A DNA stretch of 64,000 nucleotides from JAZIHH01 sp036678685 (GTDB lineage Bacteria; Bacillota; UBA4882; UBA10575): contig JAZIHH010000034.1 of assembly GCA_036678685.1 (NCBI GenBank), positions 361,560 through 425,559 on the forward strand. The letters run 5' to 3'. The translations under genes were made by a program, and so were the position numbers. Positions 7,493 to 16,949 of the stretch are shown piece after piece. Within the stretch, counting starts at the first letter, position 1. Each line of letters opens with the position of its first letter. The notes under the pieces were generated by a model. That model was not told the origin of the DNA. It saw only the letters and a list, made by a program, of their open reading frames with translations, and did not search any database.

Positions 7493-9034
7493 ATGATGAA
7501 GAAGATGCATATTAAATCAATTCTCATCCTCCTCTACCTGGCCTTATGCTTTGTCTCCGGTGTCTTGTACATATCCGCCTCCGATCTTCATCCCGATGAA
7601 GCCCATTACTGGGTATGGTCCACAAGGCTGCAGGCCGGTTACTTTGACAACTCTCCTTTGGTTGCTTTTTTGATCCGTTTTTCCACCGCTCTATTGGGAA
7701 AAAATGAATTTGGCGTGCGTTTTCCGGCTGCTTTATCTTTTATTCTCTTAAATTTAATTCTTTATTTTTTTACCCTCCGGGTTGCGAAGAACAAGGCCGC
7801 CGCTTTGCTCAGTGTTTTCCTGTTCAGTTCCATGCCTGTGGTTTTAACGGGGATCCATCTGATGACCCATGACATCCCTTTAATGGTTTTTACCGCTTTA
7901 ACCTGGTTTTTTCTTTATCAAGCCATCGTTGAAAAAAAATATAACCGTTGGTACCCGGCGGGATTTTTTTGGGGACTGGCCCTTCTCTCCAAGTATCAGG
8001 CAGTTTTAATTGGCCTTTCTGTTCTCCTCCTTCTTCTCCTGCGCCGGGAGAACCGCGTCCATCTGACCAGAAAAGAGCCTTACCTGGCGGCGCTTATTGC
8101 GTTGGTGCTTTTCGCGCCGACTCTCTATTGGAACAGCCAAAACGACTGGGTATCCTTTGTGTTTCAGTCGCGGCACGGGATCCAACTGGGGTCCAAACTC
8201 AAATTGGCCAATGTTTTAGAATTTTACGCCGGGCAAGCCGGAATCACTTCTCTGGTCTTTTTCCCGGTCTTAATATACTATACGGTAAAAAAACTATTGC
8301 GCCCCGGCCGTCTGACCCCGGCGGAGGCTTTTTTAATGGCCGGGTACGTTCCGGTTCTTGCTTTTTTTAGTCTTACCAGTCTGACCTATACCGCCCTGGC
8401 CAACTGGCCGTTACAGGCTTATTTTACCGCCCCGGTCTTTCTTGCCTTGCAATTGACGGCTTTCAAGTCCTCAGGCCGGAGGGGCCGGCAAATTCTTTTT
8501 GCTCTCTTTGTTTTCTTAATTATCGCCGGTTCCTGGCCCCTGGTTTGTCTGGCCCGTTATCCCCAGTTTTTTATCGAGCGGGGAATCGACCTGCCCCCGG
8601 ATGTTATTTTAAGCAATGAGCTATATGGTTGGCGGGAATTGGGAAGATTTCTGGAGGTCAAGATCGACGAGCATTTTCCGGACGAAACCGGGGAGGTGCC
8701 GGTCTTTGCGGAAAGGTATGCCTATCTGTCGGAAATTTTATTCTACACCCGCCGGCCGGTTCAAGTGCTTGCCGCTCCCCGCTATCGAAGGAGCCAGTTT
8801 GATCTTTGGACAATCGAAGAGATTGATCATTTCCAGGGCCGGGATGGCCTGCTGGTATCAACGGACCGGGAAAAGGAATTATACACCCCGTATTTTGAAC
8901 GTATAACGGAACTGGGGAAGGTGGAAAGCCGGCGGTTCGGGCATTTGGTCCGTGTTTTCCATGTTTTCAAAGTTGAAGGGATTAAGGCCGCGGAAATAAA
9001 AGAGGCTCTTCAGAAGAAGGGTTTGGGATATTGA
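7493..9034 (+). CDS. GT39/ArnT-like membrane glycosyltransferase
   Basis: A 513-residue polytopic protein of the dolichyl-phosphate-mannose / ArnT type (GT-C fold). The first helix (7-28) is followed by the acidic periplasmic loop D31-LHPDEAHYW typical of the family, then FDNSPLVAFLIRFSTALLG and a GVRFPAAL helix start. Roughly ten further hydrophobic segments run to residue 370, and a soluble domain of about 140 residues completes the protein. Such enzymes move sugars from polyprenyl phosphate carriers to proteins or cell-wall lipids outside the membrane. Acceptor and sugar are unknown. A CAAGGAG box precedes ATG 7493. Confidence 0.85.
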   Translation: MMKKMHIKSILILLYLALCFVSGVLYISASDLHPDEAHYWVWSTRLQAGYFDNSPLVAFLIRFSTALLGKNEFGVRFPAALSFILLNLILYFFTLRVAKNKAAALLSVFLFSSMPVVLTGIHLMTHDIPLMVFTALTWFFLYQAIVEKKYNRWYPAGFFWGLALLSKYQAVLIGLSVLLLLLLRRENRVHLTRKEPYLAALIALVLFAPTLYWNSQNDWVSFVFQSRHGIQLGSKLKLANVLEFYAGQAGITSLVFFPVLIYYTVKKLLRPGRLTPAEAFLMAGYVPVLAFFSLTSLTYTALANWPLQAYFTAPVFLALQLTAFKSSGRRGRQILFALFVFLIIAGSWPLVCLARYPQFFIERGIDLPPDVILSNELYGWRELGRFLEVKIDEHFPDETGEVPVFAERYAYLSEILFYTRRPVQVLAAPRYRRSQFDLWTIEEIDHFQGRDGLLVSTDREKELYTPYFERITELGKVESRRFGHLVRVFHVFKVEGIKAAEIKEALQKKGLGY

Positions 9035-9251
9035 CTTCGTATTGGGTAAGGAAACGGTTATTATCTCCGATGCGGCCTTGTTCTTTTTCAAACAAGCCAC
9101 CGGCGTGACGTTTTTCCCCCGCGCCGTTGGGAAGCGGCCGGGGCGGGGAAGGAACGGGAAAGACAACTTTCCCCTCGGGGAGCGTGCAACAGTTACCGGG
9201 TTCGGGTTTCATGGAAGGACAAAAAATGAATAAAAGAAAGGAGAAAATAAG
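9035..9251. other. Intergenic, 217 bp, nothing recognised
   Basis: Between the glycosyltransferase and the lipoprotein gene. Only the AAAGAAAGGAG ribosome binding site of the lipoprotein gene at its right end was recognised; no clear hairpin or promoter was seen. Confidence 0.4.
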
Positions 9252-10553
9252 ATGTCCATTCCCGTCCAATTAAAATCCGGCTTTCCGGCAGGAGGGAGGA
9301 GACGAAATAGACCGCCATTGTTTTGGGTTTTCCTCACCCTGCTGCTGGCGGCGGTTGTTCTAACTGGGTGTCAAAAACCGCGAACTCCCGCCGAGGAACT
9401 GCTCGCAGCCATGAAAAAAACCTATGATTTTGATAGTTACGAGGTCTCCGGCAACTTTACCTTAGATCTGGTTTATGAAGACGAGACGCCCGAGTTTCAG
9501 GTAGTAAGCCGGGTCTTTAACAATGTCATCTGGGAGTTACGGCAAAAATCCGACTGGAAAAGGCTCCGTTACCAAGGGGAGCTTGCTTTTCTTTACAAGG
9601 GCCAAAACTGCGGGAGCTTTACCCTCTATGCGGATCTGCAGAAAATAGCTTTCCAATCGCCCCTCTTAACTTCAAAACCAATCGTTTTTTACTGGGAAGA
9701 CTTTGCGGATCTTACCGTCAAATACTTGGACGGTATCCAAATTCACCTGGGCGATTATCTTCCCTTAATCTTCGATACGGAACGGTCGATCTTCAAAAAG
9801 ATACAAGAGGTGTCTTATCCGGTCTCTGCGGCCTTTTTGGCGGAAAGGGTTACGGTCAACCCGGAAAAAGTCCGTCTGACCCTGACCGAGGGGGATAAGG
9901 AAAAGACCTATAACTGTAAAGAATATATCGTAAACTACGGGGACGCTTCATATGAAGATTATAAAACATTACTCTTAACCATCCTGGAGAACGAAGAGGT
10001 CTGCCGTTTGCTCCGGGAAAAAATTGAGCAAGCCGTGGAAATCGCCAAAAATAACGGTGATCTGGAGACCTGGCCGTGGACGGAGGAAGAAATCAGGGCT
10101 TTTGCCGGAAACCTTGATCTCCATCTCTCGCGGTTGGCAGAAGCTTTGGCCGGAGGCTTCCATGGATCAATCACCCCCGGAGTGACTTACGGGCCCGGTG
10201 CCGGAGGGGAAGGGGTCCAGAACATAGATTACCGGATTTACATTGATAAATCCGGATTAATACGAAACATGGTTATTGGTATGGACCAAACAATATATGT
10301 TGAGGAAGAAGAACCGGTAATGTCAAGTTTCACTTTGGAGATGCAAATGTTCAACTTCGGGAAGGACCTCTCTTTCCTGGCGTTTGATCCGGCCGGCGCC
10401 TTTAATGCCGGAAAAGCCTCGCCGGAGGAGTGGAAGGCGTTGGGCGAGGAAATAGGGTACAATCTCCTCGGGCAACTATTCCTTAATCCGCTCTTCCGGG
10501 ACCTGGCGGCTGTTTTTGAGACCGGGGAAGAGGAAGCGGTGGAGGCGTTCTAG
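9252..10553 (+). CDS. Lipoprotein of unknown function
   Basis: A 433-residue exported lipoprotein. A positively charged N-terminus (GGRRRNRP) and a hydrophobic segment at about 25-38 lead to a lipobox LTGC, so the mature protein starts at Cys40 and is tethered to the outer face of the membrane. The rest is rich in acidic and aromatic residues with beta-strand-like alternation (YEVSGNFTLDLVYED, SFTLEMQMFNFGKDLSF). This recalls lipid- or ligand-carrying lipoproteins that measure a membrane component, but no family could be named. A Rho-independent terminator follows at 10661-10700, so it is probably the last gene of its transcript. Confidence 0.7.
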   Translation: MSIPVQLKSGFPAGGRRRNRPPLFWVFLTLLLAAVVLTGCQKPRTPAEELLAAMKKTYDFDSYEVSGNFTLDLVYEDETPEFQVVSRVFNNVIWELRQKSDWKRLRYQGELAFLYKGQNCGSFTLYADLQKIAFQSPLLTSKPIVFYWEDFADLTVKYLDGIQIHLGDYLPLIFDTERSIFKKIQEVSYPVSAAFLAERVTVNPEKVRLTLTEGDKEKTYNCKEYIVNYGDASYEDYKTLLLTILENEEVCRLLREKIEQAVEIAKNNGDLETWPWTEEEIRAFAGNLDLHLSRLAEALAGGFHGSITPGVTYGPGAGGEGVQNIDYRIYIDKSGLIRNMVIGMDQTIYVEEEEPVMSSFTLEMQMFNFGKDLSFLAFDPAGAFNAGKASPEEWKALGEEIGYNLLGQLFLNPLFRDLAAVFETGEEEAVEAF

Positions 10554-10660
10554 TTATCGATGTTTTTTCCGGGAACAGGGTCCTTATAGAACGCGGAAAA
10601 CGGCGGTGAAGATTCCGGCCGGGTACCCGCAGACTGAACAGGATTCTAAATAGAACACCA

Positions 10661-10700
10661 AAAACCCCTTAAGTTATTCCCAACTTTAAGGGGTTTTTTG
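10661..10700 (+). terminator. Rho-independent terminator after the lipoprotein gene
   Basis: Left arm AACCCCTTAAGTT (10663-10675) and right arm AACTTTAAGGGGTT (10682-10695) form a stem with one unpaired base, followed directly by a T-run. The arms are flanked by A-run and T-run, so it could work in both directions. The rest of the 364-bp gap (10554-10916) shows nothing else that I recognise. Confidence 0.9.
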
Positions 10701-10922
10701 TTCCTGGTTTAAACTTATCCGGCTCCCGCCCGGGGTTATGGACGTAAGGTTTATGGGGGACGGCGGAGACATTCTATTTACCAAGGACCGGCCAAGGATT
10801 ATTTTTTAAAAAAAGGAAATTTTTTGGTTAGCGCGTATTGATTTATTATCAAAACAATCCAGTTTATTTATATAAACAAAAACCGGGGATGGAGGGGAGA
10901 AGTTGCCGGAGGGTGATTGCTT

Positions 10923-11153
10923 ATGGGGGAAAAGGAGAAAAGGGATGACGGTTCCATGGAGAATTTAAAAAACAGGATCGCCAACGCGCGGTCCAAGTTA
11001 ATCCAAGCCTGGGAAAAATACGGGGAAACCAACGAAATGGTGCTGGCGGCGGCGGCCGATGTTGACCGGTTGATAAATGAATATATGCGTTTGGGGCAAA
11101 AACAAAGGGCGGGGAAGAGCCGGCCGCGTCCGGCCAAGGAAAACAGTTTCTGA
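10923..11153 (+). CDS. Spo0E-like sporulation regulatory protein
   Basis: A 76-residue protein resembling the Spo0E family of aspartyl-phosphate phosphatases, which act on Spo0A~P and delay sporulation. The helix-turn-helix pair is visible: IANARSKLIQAW, then a short turn, then EMVLAAAADVDRLINEYMRL, which matches the family signature SxxLDxLIxxY except that the Ser is Ala and the Leu is Val. The changed signature makes phosphatase activity less certain. The ATG at 10923 is 9 bases from GGAGGG (10908-10913). The tail is basic. Confidence 0.65.
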   Translation: MGEKEKRDDGSMENLKNRIANARSKLIQAWEKYGETNEMVLAAAADVDRLINEYMRLGQKQRAGKSRPRPAKENSF

Positions 11154-11195
11154 TATAAAGAAGGGAAGAAGAGAAGACCTGTCGAAAGTTGAGGT

Positions 11196-12638
11196 ATGAA
11201 GGACAAATCTTACGGGCAAAAAGACGCTCCGTTGCTGGAAGCCCTCCTGGCTTACAGCCAAAAAAGGATGATTCCTTTTCATACGCCCGGTCACCGGGGA
11301 GGAAGGGGCAGTGAACCTCTGTGGCGGAAAGTAGGGAAAAAACTTCTGCCCCTCGATCTGACGGAGTTAAAAGAGATTGCTCCCGGCCGGGATTCCGAGT
11401 CTTTGGTACGGGCGGCGGAAGAGTTGGCCGCGGAAGCCTTTGGGGCCCGGCGGACTTATTTTCTGGTCAACGGCGCCAGCGGAGGGATTATATCCGCCCT
11501 TTTGGCCGTTGGCACCGGGGGAAAAAAGATTATCGTGGCCCGGAATTGTCATCTCTCGGTGATCAACGGGTTGCTCCTTTCCGGTTTGTCGCCGGTTTTT
11601 GTTTCTCCCCGGTGGATTGCCGGGCTTCCCGCTTTGCCGGCGCCGGCCGCGGTCAAGGAGGCCCTCCGGCGTCACCCGGAAGCGGCAGCGATTTTGGTTA
11701 CCAACCCCGGATACCATGGGATTTACGGACCGCTCGCGGATATCGGCGCCGTGGCCAAAGCGGCTGGTCTTCCTTTACTGGTGGATGAAGCCCACGGCGG
11801 CCACCTGCGTTACCTGGGATTGGCCGTGGAGGCGGCGGCGGCCGGGGCGGATTTGTGGATCTGGGGCGTCCATAAGATCATGGGTTCTTTGACGCAAACC
11901 GGGATGCTGCATCTCGGCTCCGGGAAGATCGATCCCGGCCGCGTTGAACAGGCCTTGGCCCTGACCGGAACCACCAGCCCGTCCTATCTTCTTTTGGCCT
12001 CGCTTGATTCTGTCCGGCGCCGGCTCTACTTCCACGGGCGGGAGATGTTCGCCCGGGCGGCCGCGCTTGGGGAAAAAATCCGGAAAAAACTCCGTCAAAC
12101 AACAGGCCTGGAAGTTCTGGAAGAAGAACAGTTGCCGGAGGGCTACGGGCTTGACCCGACCAAAATCGTGCTCTCTTTCGGCCCTTCCGGCCTGCCGGGA
12201 CTGGCGGCCGCGGAAATATTAAGGAGAAAATACCGGATTCAGCCGGAATATGCGGACTTGCATAATTTATATTTTTTCCTGGCCCCCGCCCAGAGAACCG
12301 GAGAGGTCCGGGTCCTGCTCCGGGCCTGCCGTGCCTTGGCCGGAACCGGCGGTTATGAAAGGGAAAAGGCGGAGCCGCCGCCCTGGTCCTGTGCAACGCC
12401 GGTTTTTTCCCCCCGGGAGGCTTGGCAAAAGCCTTCGCTCCCTGTGCCCCTGGGGGAGGCGGCGGGAAAAATAGCGGCCGGGTGGGTGGCGGCTTATCCG
12501 CCGGGGATTCCCCTTTGGCTTCCGGGAGAAAGAATTACGAAGGAAATGACGGAATGGATTTCCCGTTTTCAGCAGGCCGGGGGCTATGTTCGCGGTGTGG
12601 AGAATAATAATATAGTACGGGTCGTCAATGATTCATAA
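11196..12638 (+). CDS. Orn/Lys/Arg decarboxylase family protein (YaaO-like)
   Basis: A 480-residue PLP-dependent decarboxylase of fold type I, of the short arginine/lysine/ornithine decarboxylase type without the N-terminal response-regulator-like wing domain. Visible motifs: PFHTPGHRGG at about 29-38, the LVNGASGGIISALLAV segment, LVDEAHGGH (the Asp that holds the PLP ring nitrogen), and WGVHKIMGSLTQTG with the PLP-binding Lys. A small C-terminal domain follows. In Bacillus the homologue yaaO lies directly upstream of tmk, as here. The amino acid used cannot be told from sequence. It may feed polyamine synthesis. Confidence 0.88.
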   Translation: MKDKSYGQKDAPLLEALLAYSQKRMIPFHTPGHRGGRGSEPLWRKVGKKLLPLDLTELKEIAPGRDSESLVRAAEELAAEAFGARRTYFLVNGASGGIISALLAVGTGGKKIIVARNCHLSVINGLLLSGLSPVFVSPRWIAGLPALPAPAAVKEALRRHPEAAAILVTNPGYHGIYGPLADIGAVAKAAGLPLLVDEAHGGHLRYLGLAVEAAAAGADLWIWGVHKIMGSLTQTGMLHLGSGKIDPGRVEQALALTGTTSPSYLLLASLDSVRRRLYFHGREMFARAAALGEKIRKKLRQTTGLEVLEEEQLPEGYGLDPTKIVLSFGPSGLPGLAAAEILRRKYRIQPEYADLHNLYFFLAPAQRTGEVRVLLRACRALAGTGGYEREKAEPPPWSCATPVFSPREAWQKPSLPVPLGEAAGKIAAGWVAAYPPGIPLWLPGERITKEMTEWISRFQQAGGYVRGVENNNIVRVVNDS

Positions 12639-12743
12639 AAACGGAAAAGAGGAAACAATGGAATCCCTGTCGAATTTTTTAAGGAGTAGATGCCCGGGAA
12701 CTCCCTTTGCCGGCAGGAGCGGGAGTAACTATGGAAGTAATGG

Positions 12744-13406
12744 ATGATGCCAATGCCAAAGGAAAGAGGGTATTTTATTACCCTGGAAGGAATTGACGGA
12801 ACAGGAAAGACAACCCAGGCAAAACTTTTAGTGGACAACTTGCGTAAATTGGGATTTCAAGTTCTGTTGACCCGGGAACCGGGGGGAACCGCATTATCGG
12901 AAAGAATCCGCACCATGCTTTTGCAGGAGGAAAAACCGGTTTCCCTTGCCGAGTTGCTTTTATATAACGCCGCCCGGGCCCAGCATGTGGCCGAGGTTAT
13001 CCGCCCGGCGTTGCAAGAGGGAAAGATCGTTGTTTGCGAGCGGTTCTCCGATTCAACCCTCGCTTACCAGGGATATGGTTCACGGCTTGACCCCGGATTA
13101 ATACAGGAGGTTAACAGGATTGCCGCGGACGGGTTGGTTCCTGATTGCACCTTTCTTTTGGTCTTGGAACCGCAGGAAGTATGGGAGAGGATCCGGCGGC
13201 GGGATCCGGTGGCCGGCCGGGACCGGATGGAAGCCAAAGGCCTCGCTTTTCTCGAGCGGGTGCAAGAGGGGTACTTGGAACTGGCCCGGGCTTTTCCGGA
13301 ACGAATAGTGACCATCCGGTGCGGCGGAAAACCGGTGGAGGAAATCCAAAAACTGTTGTTAACCGAATGTTTGAGAAAGCTGAAGAAAAGGGGTGACGAA
13401 GGGTGA
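12744..13406 (+). CDS. tmk: Thymidylate kinase
   Basis: A 220-residue kinase converting dTMP to dTDP for DNA synthesis. The P-loop GIDGTGKTT is at residues 16-24, the DR(E/x)-type motif appears as LTREPGGT near 44, and the lid carries RRRDPVAGRDRME. Several ATG codons stand at the start (12744, 12747, 12753) without a strong ribosome binding site, so the exact start is uncertain and translation may be modest. The stop overlaps the GTG start of darA (GTGA), showing translational coupling in the tmk-darA-yaaR-holB-ricT operon. Confidence 0.95.
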   Translation: MMPMPKERGYFITLEGIDGTGKTTQAKLLVDNLRKLGFQVLLTREPGGTALSERIRTMLLQEEKPVSLAELLLYNAARAQHVAEVIRPALQEGKIVVCERFSDSTLAYQGYGSRLDPGLIQEVNRIAADGLVPDCTFLLVLEPQEVWERIRRRDPVAGRDRMEAKGLAFLERVQEGYLELARAFPERIVTIRCGGKPVEEIQKLLLTECLRKLKKRGDEG

Positions 13407-13732
13407 AATTGATCATCGCCGTAGTCCAGGATCAGGATGTAAACAAAGTGCTCACCGCTTTGCTGGAAAAAGGGTACAGCGCCACCAAACTGGCCAGTAC
13501 CGGCGGCTTTCTGCGCCAGGGCAATACCACTTTACTGGTGGGGGTAGAAGAGCCGGGCGTTAAAGAAGTGACCGGCATTATAAAAGAGATCTGCCGGACC
13601 AGAAAACGCCTGGTGAGCCCGATGACGGCGGTGGAGAGAACGATGAACAGTTATATCCCCAGTCCGGTCGAGGTGGAAGTGGGCGGAGCAACTATTTTTG
13701 TGGTCCAGGTGGAATCGTTTGAGAAGGTCTGA
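13403..13732 (+). CDS. darA: Cyclic-di-AMP receptor DarA (YaaQ, PII-like)
   Basis: A 109-residue PII-like protein of the DarA/PstA family that binds c-di-AMP. It opens with KLIIAVVQDQDVNKVLTAL, followed by the flexible loop with STGGFLRQGNTT and then the beta-strand LLVGVEEP, all typical of the family. The second part carries EVEVGGATIFVVQVESFEKV. It starts at GTG 13403, overlapping the tmk stop. The operon position between tmk and yaaR is the same as in Bacillus. Its downstream target is not known for this organism. Confidence 0.92.
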   Translation: MKLIIAVVQDQDVNKVLTALLEKGYSATKLASTGGFLRQGNTTLLVGVEEPGVKEVTGIIKEICRTRKRLVSPMTAVERTMNSYIPSPVEVEVGGATIFVVQVESFEKV

Positions 13733-13764
13733 AAACCCCACCCGGCGGCGGGGAGGGAGTTAAA

Positions 13765-14211
13765 ATGGATATCAAGCGGGTAGGAAGAAAACCGTCGTCG
13801 CCGTTGAAAGAGAGAGAAAAACAGTCCCGCGTTAACCTGAAACATACGGTCTTTTTCGATACGCTTCAGGAGTACGGCAGGGACAAGGGAACGGAAGATT
13901 GGGAAGAGCTTTTGACGGCGGTGGATGAAGCGGCCCGGAGACTTTTAAAACAACGGAATCTTGCCAATTTACGCCGTTACCGGGATTTGGTCCGGGAATT
14001 CCTGCGGAAAGCAGTGGCCGGAAGCTATAGTCTTAAAGGGGACAGAAGGTGGGACGGCCGGGGTCACCGGAAAGTTTATTACCTGATCGAAAAGGTCAAC
14101 AGTTCTTTGGAAGAATTGGTGGCCATGGTCCTGAAAAAACAGGAGAACACCTTAAAACTGATGGCAAAACTGGATGAGATAAGAGGCTTGCTTCTGGATT
14201 TGTACTATTAG
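13765..14211 (+). CDS. yaaR: DUF327 family protein YaaR
   Basis: A 148-residue, mostly alpha-helical protein of the YaaR/DUF327 family, function unknown. The N-terminal 25 residues are basic and probably disordered. The helical core carries FDTLQEYG and LKQRNLANLRRYRDLVREFLRKAV, then a short segment DRRWDGRGHRKVYYLIEKVNSSLEEL that is well conserved in the family. A GGGGAGGGAG box precedes the ATG. It stands in the conserved darA-yaaR-holB order. Confidence 0.88.
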   Translation: MDIKRVGRKPSSPLKEREKQSRVNLKHTVFFDTLQEYGRDKGTEDWEELLTAVDEAARRLLKQRNLANLRRYRDLVREFLRKAVAGSYSLKGDRRWDGRGHRKVYYLIEKVNSSLEELVAMVLKKQENTLKLMAKLDEIRGLLLDLYY

Positions 14212-14282
14212 TTTTTATTTCTAATAGTTTTTTTAATCTTAATGCCGGCGGGAGGCAAAATAGGACTGAAGGGAAGGGAAAA

Positions 14283-15089
14283 ATGGGGCAGGAAAGGATC
14301 CTCTCCGGACGCGCTGCAGTTCTGGAAAGAGTTTTCGCCGCGGGAAGGGCGGCCCATGCTTATCTTTTTCTCGGACCGGCCTCTCCGGAAAAAGAAGAGA
14401 CCGTCCGTCACCTGGCCCGGATCTTGCTTTGTCTGGAGAAGAAAGAACGGCCTTGTTTTGCCTGCCGTTCCTGCCAACTGTTTACCCGGGGAAAACACCC
14501 GGATTTTCACGTGGTGGCCCCGGAGGGAGACAAGATCAAGCTGGAGGAAATCCGGACGGTTTGCCGGGAAGCGGCTTATCACCCTTCTCTGGCGGAGACA
14601 AAAATTTATTTCTTCCCGGCTTTTGACCGCATGACGGAAGTGGCGGCCAACGCTTTCCTCAAGACGTTGGAAGAGCCGCCGCTCGGGGTTGTTTTTTTGG
14701 CTTTGGCGGAGAACGAGGAGATAATTTTGCCCACTGTTCTCTCGCGTATGCAACGGGTTTATCTCGGGAAAAAAACCGGGGAAGCCCCAGTCCACGCCGC
14801 CGGAGATACGCTGAAAGAAGAGGAACTTCTGGCCCGGGGCGATTTGCTTTCCCTGTTGCGCCTGGCGGAAGAGGGGGAGAAAAAGGACCGGGAGAGTGTG
14901 GATCAATATTTGTTGTCGTTAACCGCGGTCTTTCACCGGCGTCTGCGCGGGAATCCCCATGAACGGAAGTATTACGGTTTTTTACAGGCGGTGCGTAGGG
15001 CCCGGGAATACCTGGCGGCCGGTGTTAATCTCCGGCTCCTGCTGGAAGACTTGTACCTGTCTCTGTATGAAAAAGCCGGGGGGAAATGA
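14283..15089 (+). CDS. holB: DNA polymerase III subunit delta'
   Basis: A 268-residue clamp-loader subunit (AAA+ fold without a functional ATP site), shorter than the usual 320-330 residues because the C-terminal oligomerisation part is brief. The zinc module is complete: C50, C58, C61 and C64 (CLEKKERPCFACRSC). Then follow HPDFHVVAPEG, KIKLEEIR, the Sensor-type stretch MTEVAANAFLKTLEEPP and LPTVLSRMQ. No GKT P-loop is present, as expected for delta'. GGGAAGGG precedes the ATG, and ricT starts about 50 bases after the stop. Confidence 0.92.
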   Translation: MGQERILSGRAAVLERVFAAGRAAHAYLFLGPASPEKEETVRHLARILLCLEKKERPCFACRSCQLFTRGKHPDFHVVAPEGDKIKLEEIRTVCREAAYHPSLAETKIYFFPAFDRMTEVAANAFLKTLEEPPLGVVFLALAENEEIILPTVLSRMQRVYLGKKTGEAPVHAAGDTLKEEELLARGDLLSLLRLAEEGEKKDRESVDQYLLSLTAVFHRRLRGNPHERKYYGFLQAVRRAREYLAAGVNLRLLLEDLYLSLYEKAGGK

Positions 15090-15138
15090 GACGGAGGAGA
15101 AGGCGAAAATTTTAGCCGCCGAAAGGGAAGGAGAAAGC

Positions 15139-15987
15139 ATGAACGAAACCGGACATGAAGCGAAAACCTATAAAGTAGTAGGGGTCAGATTTAAAAAAGC
15201 CGGAAAAATATATTATTTCGACCCCGGAGATCTTTCTTTGTCACCGGGAACCGAGGTTATTGTCGAGACGGTACGGGGTTTGGAATATGGTTATGTGATG
15301 GTGGGACCGAAAGAGGTTTCCGAGGAAGAAATAACCCAGCCCTTGAAAAAAGTGATCCGGGTGGCGACCGAAGAGGACCGGAAAAAACTCCAGGAGAACC
15401 GGGAGAAAGAGAAAAAGGCTTTTCAAATCGGGCTGGAAAAAATAGAACAACATCAGTTAAAAATGAAATTAATTGATGTGGAATATACTTTTGACCGCAA
15501 TAAGATCATTTTTTACTTCTCCGCCGACGGCCGGGTTGATTTCCGGGAACTGGTTAAAGATTTGGCCGCCGTTTTCCGGGTCCGGATCGAACTCCGCCAG
15601 ATCGGGGTGAGGGATGAAGCCAAGATGCTGGGCGGGTTGGGGCCCTGCGGGCGCCCTCTCTGTTGCAGTACTTTTTTGGGCGAATTTGAACCCGTCTCCA
15701 TCAAAATGGCCAAGGAACAAAACCTCTCTTTAAATCCGACGAAAATATCGGGCATTTGCGGACGTTTGATGTGCTGTTTAAAATATGAGTACGATAATTA
15801 TAAGGAGAAAAACAAAGGGAGCGACCAAAAGGATGCTTCTTTTGTGGGCATCAAAGTTTATTATCAAGGAAGAGAAGCGGTGGTGGTGGAAGAGAACGCC
15901 GTTGAAGAAACGGTGGTTCTCGAGTTTCCGGACAAGACGCGGGTAGTGGCGCCGGTCGCCGAGATTGAGGAGGGCGGGGAAGATTAA
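15139..15987 (+). CDS. ricT: PSP1-domain regulatory iron-sulfur protein RicT (YaaT)
   Basis: A 282-residue PSP1 domain protein. In Bacillus RicT works with RicA and RicF in mRNA maturation by RNase Y and in sporulation and competence. The Cys motifs that bind Fe-S clusters are visible: CGRPLCC and, about 45 residues later, CGRLMCCLKYEYD. The ATG at 15139 is chosen because GGAAGGAGA lies just before it; the longer frame starting at 14959 would overlap holB deeply. Downstream lies nadK rather than yabA, a departure from the Bacillus order. Confidence 0.92.
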   Translation: MNETGHEAKTYKVVGVRFKKAGKIYYFDPGDLSLSPGTEVIVETVRGLEYGYVMVGPKEVSEEEITQPLKKVIRVATEEDRKKLQENREKEKKAFQIGLEKIEQHQLKMKLIDVEYTFDRNKIIFYFSADGRVDFRELVKDLAAVFRVRIELRQIGVRDEAKMLGGLGPCGRPLCCSTFLGEFEPVSIKMAKEQNLSLNPTKISGICGRLMCCLKYEYDNYKEKNKGSDQKDASFVGIKVYYQGREAVVVEENAVEETVVLEFPDKTRVVAPVAEIEEGGED

Positions 15988-16083
15988 TTATTTTGCCAAA
16001 AGGGATTTCCGAATTTATGGCAAATAAATTATGTTGTCCGGAAAGAGGAAAAAATTATCGAAACAGAGAAAGGGCGTTATTCC

Positions 16084-16935
16084 ATGAAACTGGTCGGTCT
16101 TTTTCCTTATCTAAAAAGGCCCAAAGTTACGGAAGTTACTTTAGAATTGATCAAATTGCTGGAAAGTTCCGGATATCAAGTTTTGTTGACCGGAGAAAAC
16201 GCGGCGGCGCTGGGCCGGGAAGATCTGGGCTGCAGCGACCGGGAACTGGTGGAGAGAAGTGAAATCGCCATTGCTCTCGGGGGCGACGGGACACTGCTTT
16301 CCGCCGCCCGCCTGCTTTATCCGCGTCAGACGCCAATCTTCGGTGTTAACCTGGGTCATATAGGTTTCTTAACTGAGATTGACGATCATGACATAGCCGA
16401 GGCCGTTCGCCGTCTCCAGGCCGGCGATTTTTATCTGGAGGACCGGATCATGGTTGAGGCTGAACTCCACCGGGAGGGGGTAATCAAGGAAAGACTGGTG
16501 GGGTTGAATGATATTGTTGTGACCAAAGGCGCCTCTTCCCGGATGTTACGGTTGGAGACCCGGATCGACGGCCATTTGACGGCCGCGTTTGCCGCCGACG
16601 GATTGATTGTTTCCACCCCGACCGGTTCAACGGCCTATTCCTTATCCGCGGGCGGTCCCGTTTTGGAACCCAGCCTTCACGCCTTGATTATCACGCCGAT
16701 CTGCGCCCATTCTATTTTTGCCCGTCCCCTGATCGTGGGAAGCAAAGCGAGAATTGAGATCGGCTTTACATCCCCTCCCAAACAGGCGATGCTTACCGCC
16801 GACGGAAGGGAAGGAATAAGCCTGCAAGAAGGGGACATCATCCGTTGCCATACCGCCTTTCAACCCACCAAGCTTATCCGGTTTAAAGAGCGCAGTTTTT
16901 ACGATCTCCTGCGGGAACGTTTTAAAGACATTTGA
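16084..16935 (+). CDS. nadK: NAD kinase
   Basis: A 283-residue NAD kinase (phosphorylates NAD to NADP with ATP). The catalytic GGDGT motif is at about 63-67 (IALGGDGTLLSAARL), followed by GVNLGHIGFLTEID, LNDIVVTKG and the second conserved motif STPTGSTAYSLSAGGP. The length is typical. The ribosome binding site is weak (GAAAGGGCG). Its stop overlaps the region just ahead of argR, and nadK-argR-recN forms one unit as in many Bacillota. Confidence 0.95.
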   Translation: MKLVGLFPYLKRPKVTEVTLELIKLLESSGYQVLLTGENAAALGREDLGCSDRELVERSEIAIALGGDGTLLSAARLLYPRQTPIFGVNLGHIGFLTEIDDHDIAEAVRRLQAGDFYLEDRIMVEAELHREGVIKERLVGLNDIVVTKGASSRMLRLETRIDGHLTAAFAADGLIVSTPTGSTAYSLSAGGPVLEPSLHALIITPICAHSIFARPLIVGSKARIEIGFTSPPKQAMLTADGREGISLQEGDIIRCHTAFQPTKLIRFKERSFYDLLRERFKDI

Positions 16936-16949
16936 ATGGGGGAGGTAAA

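Noticed and set aside
14959..15138. Long upstream extension of ricT
   Set aside because: It would overlap most of the 3' end of holB, and the family start with a good ribosome binding site is at 15139.
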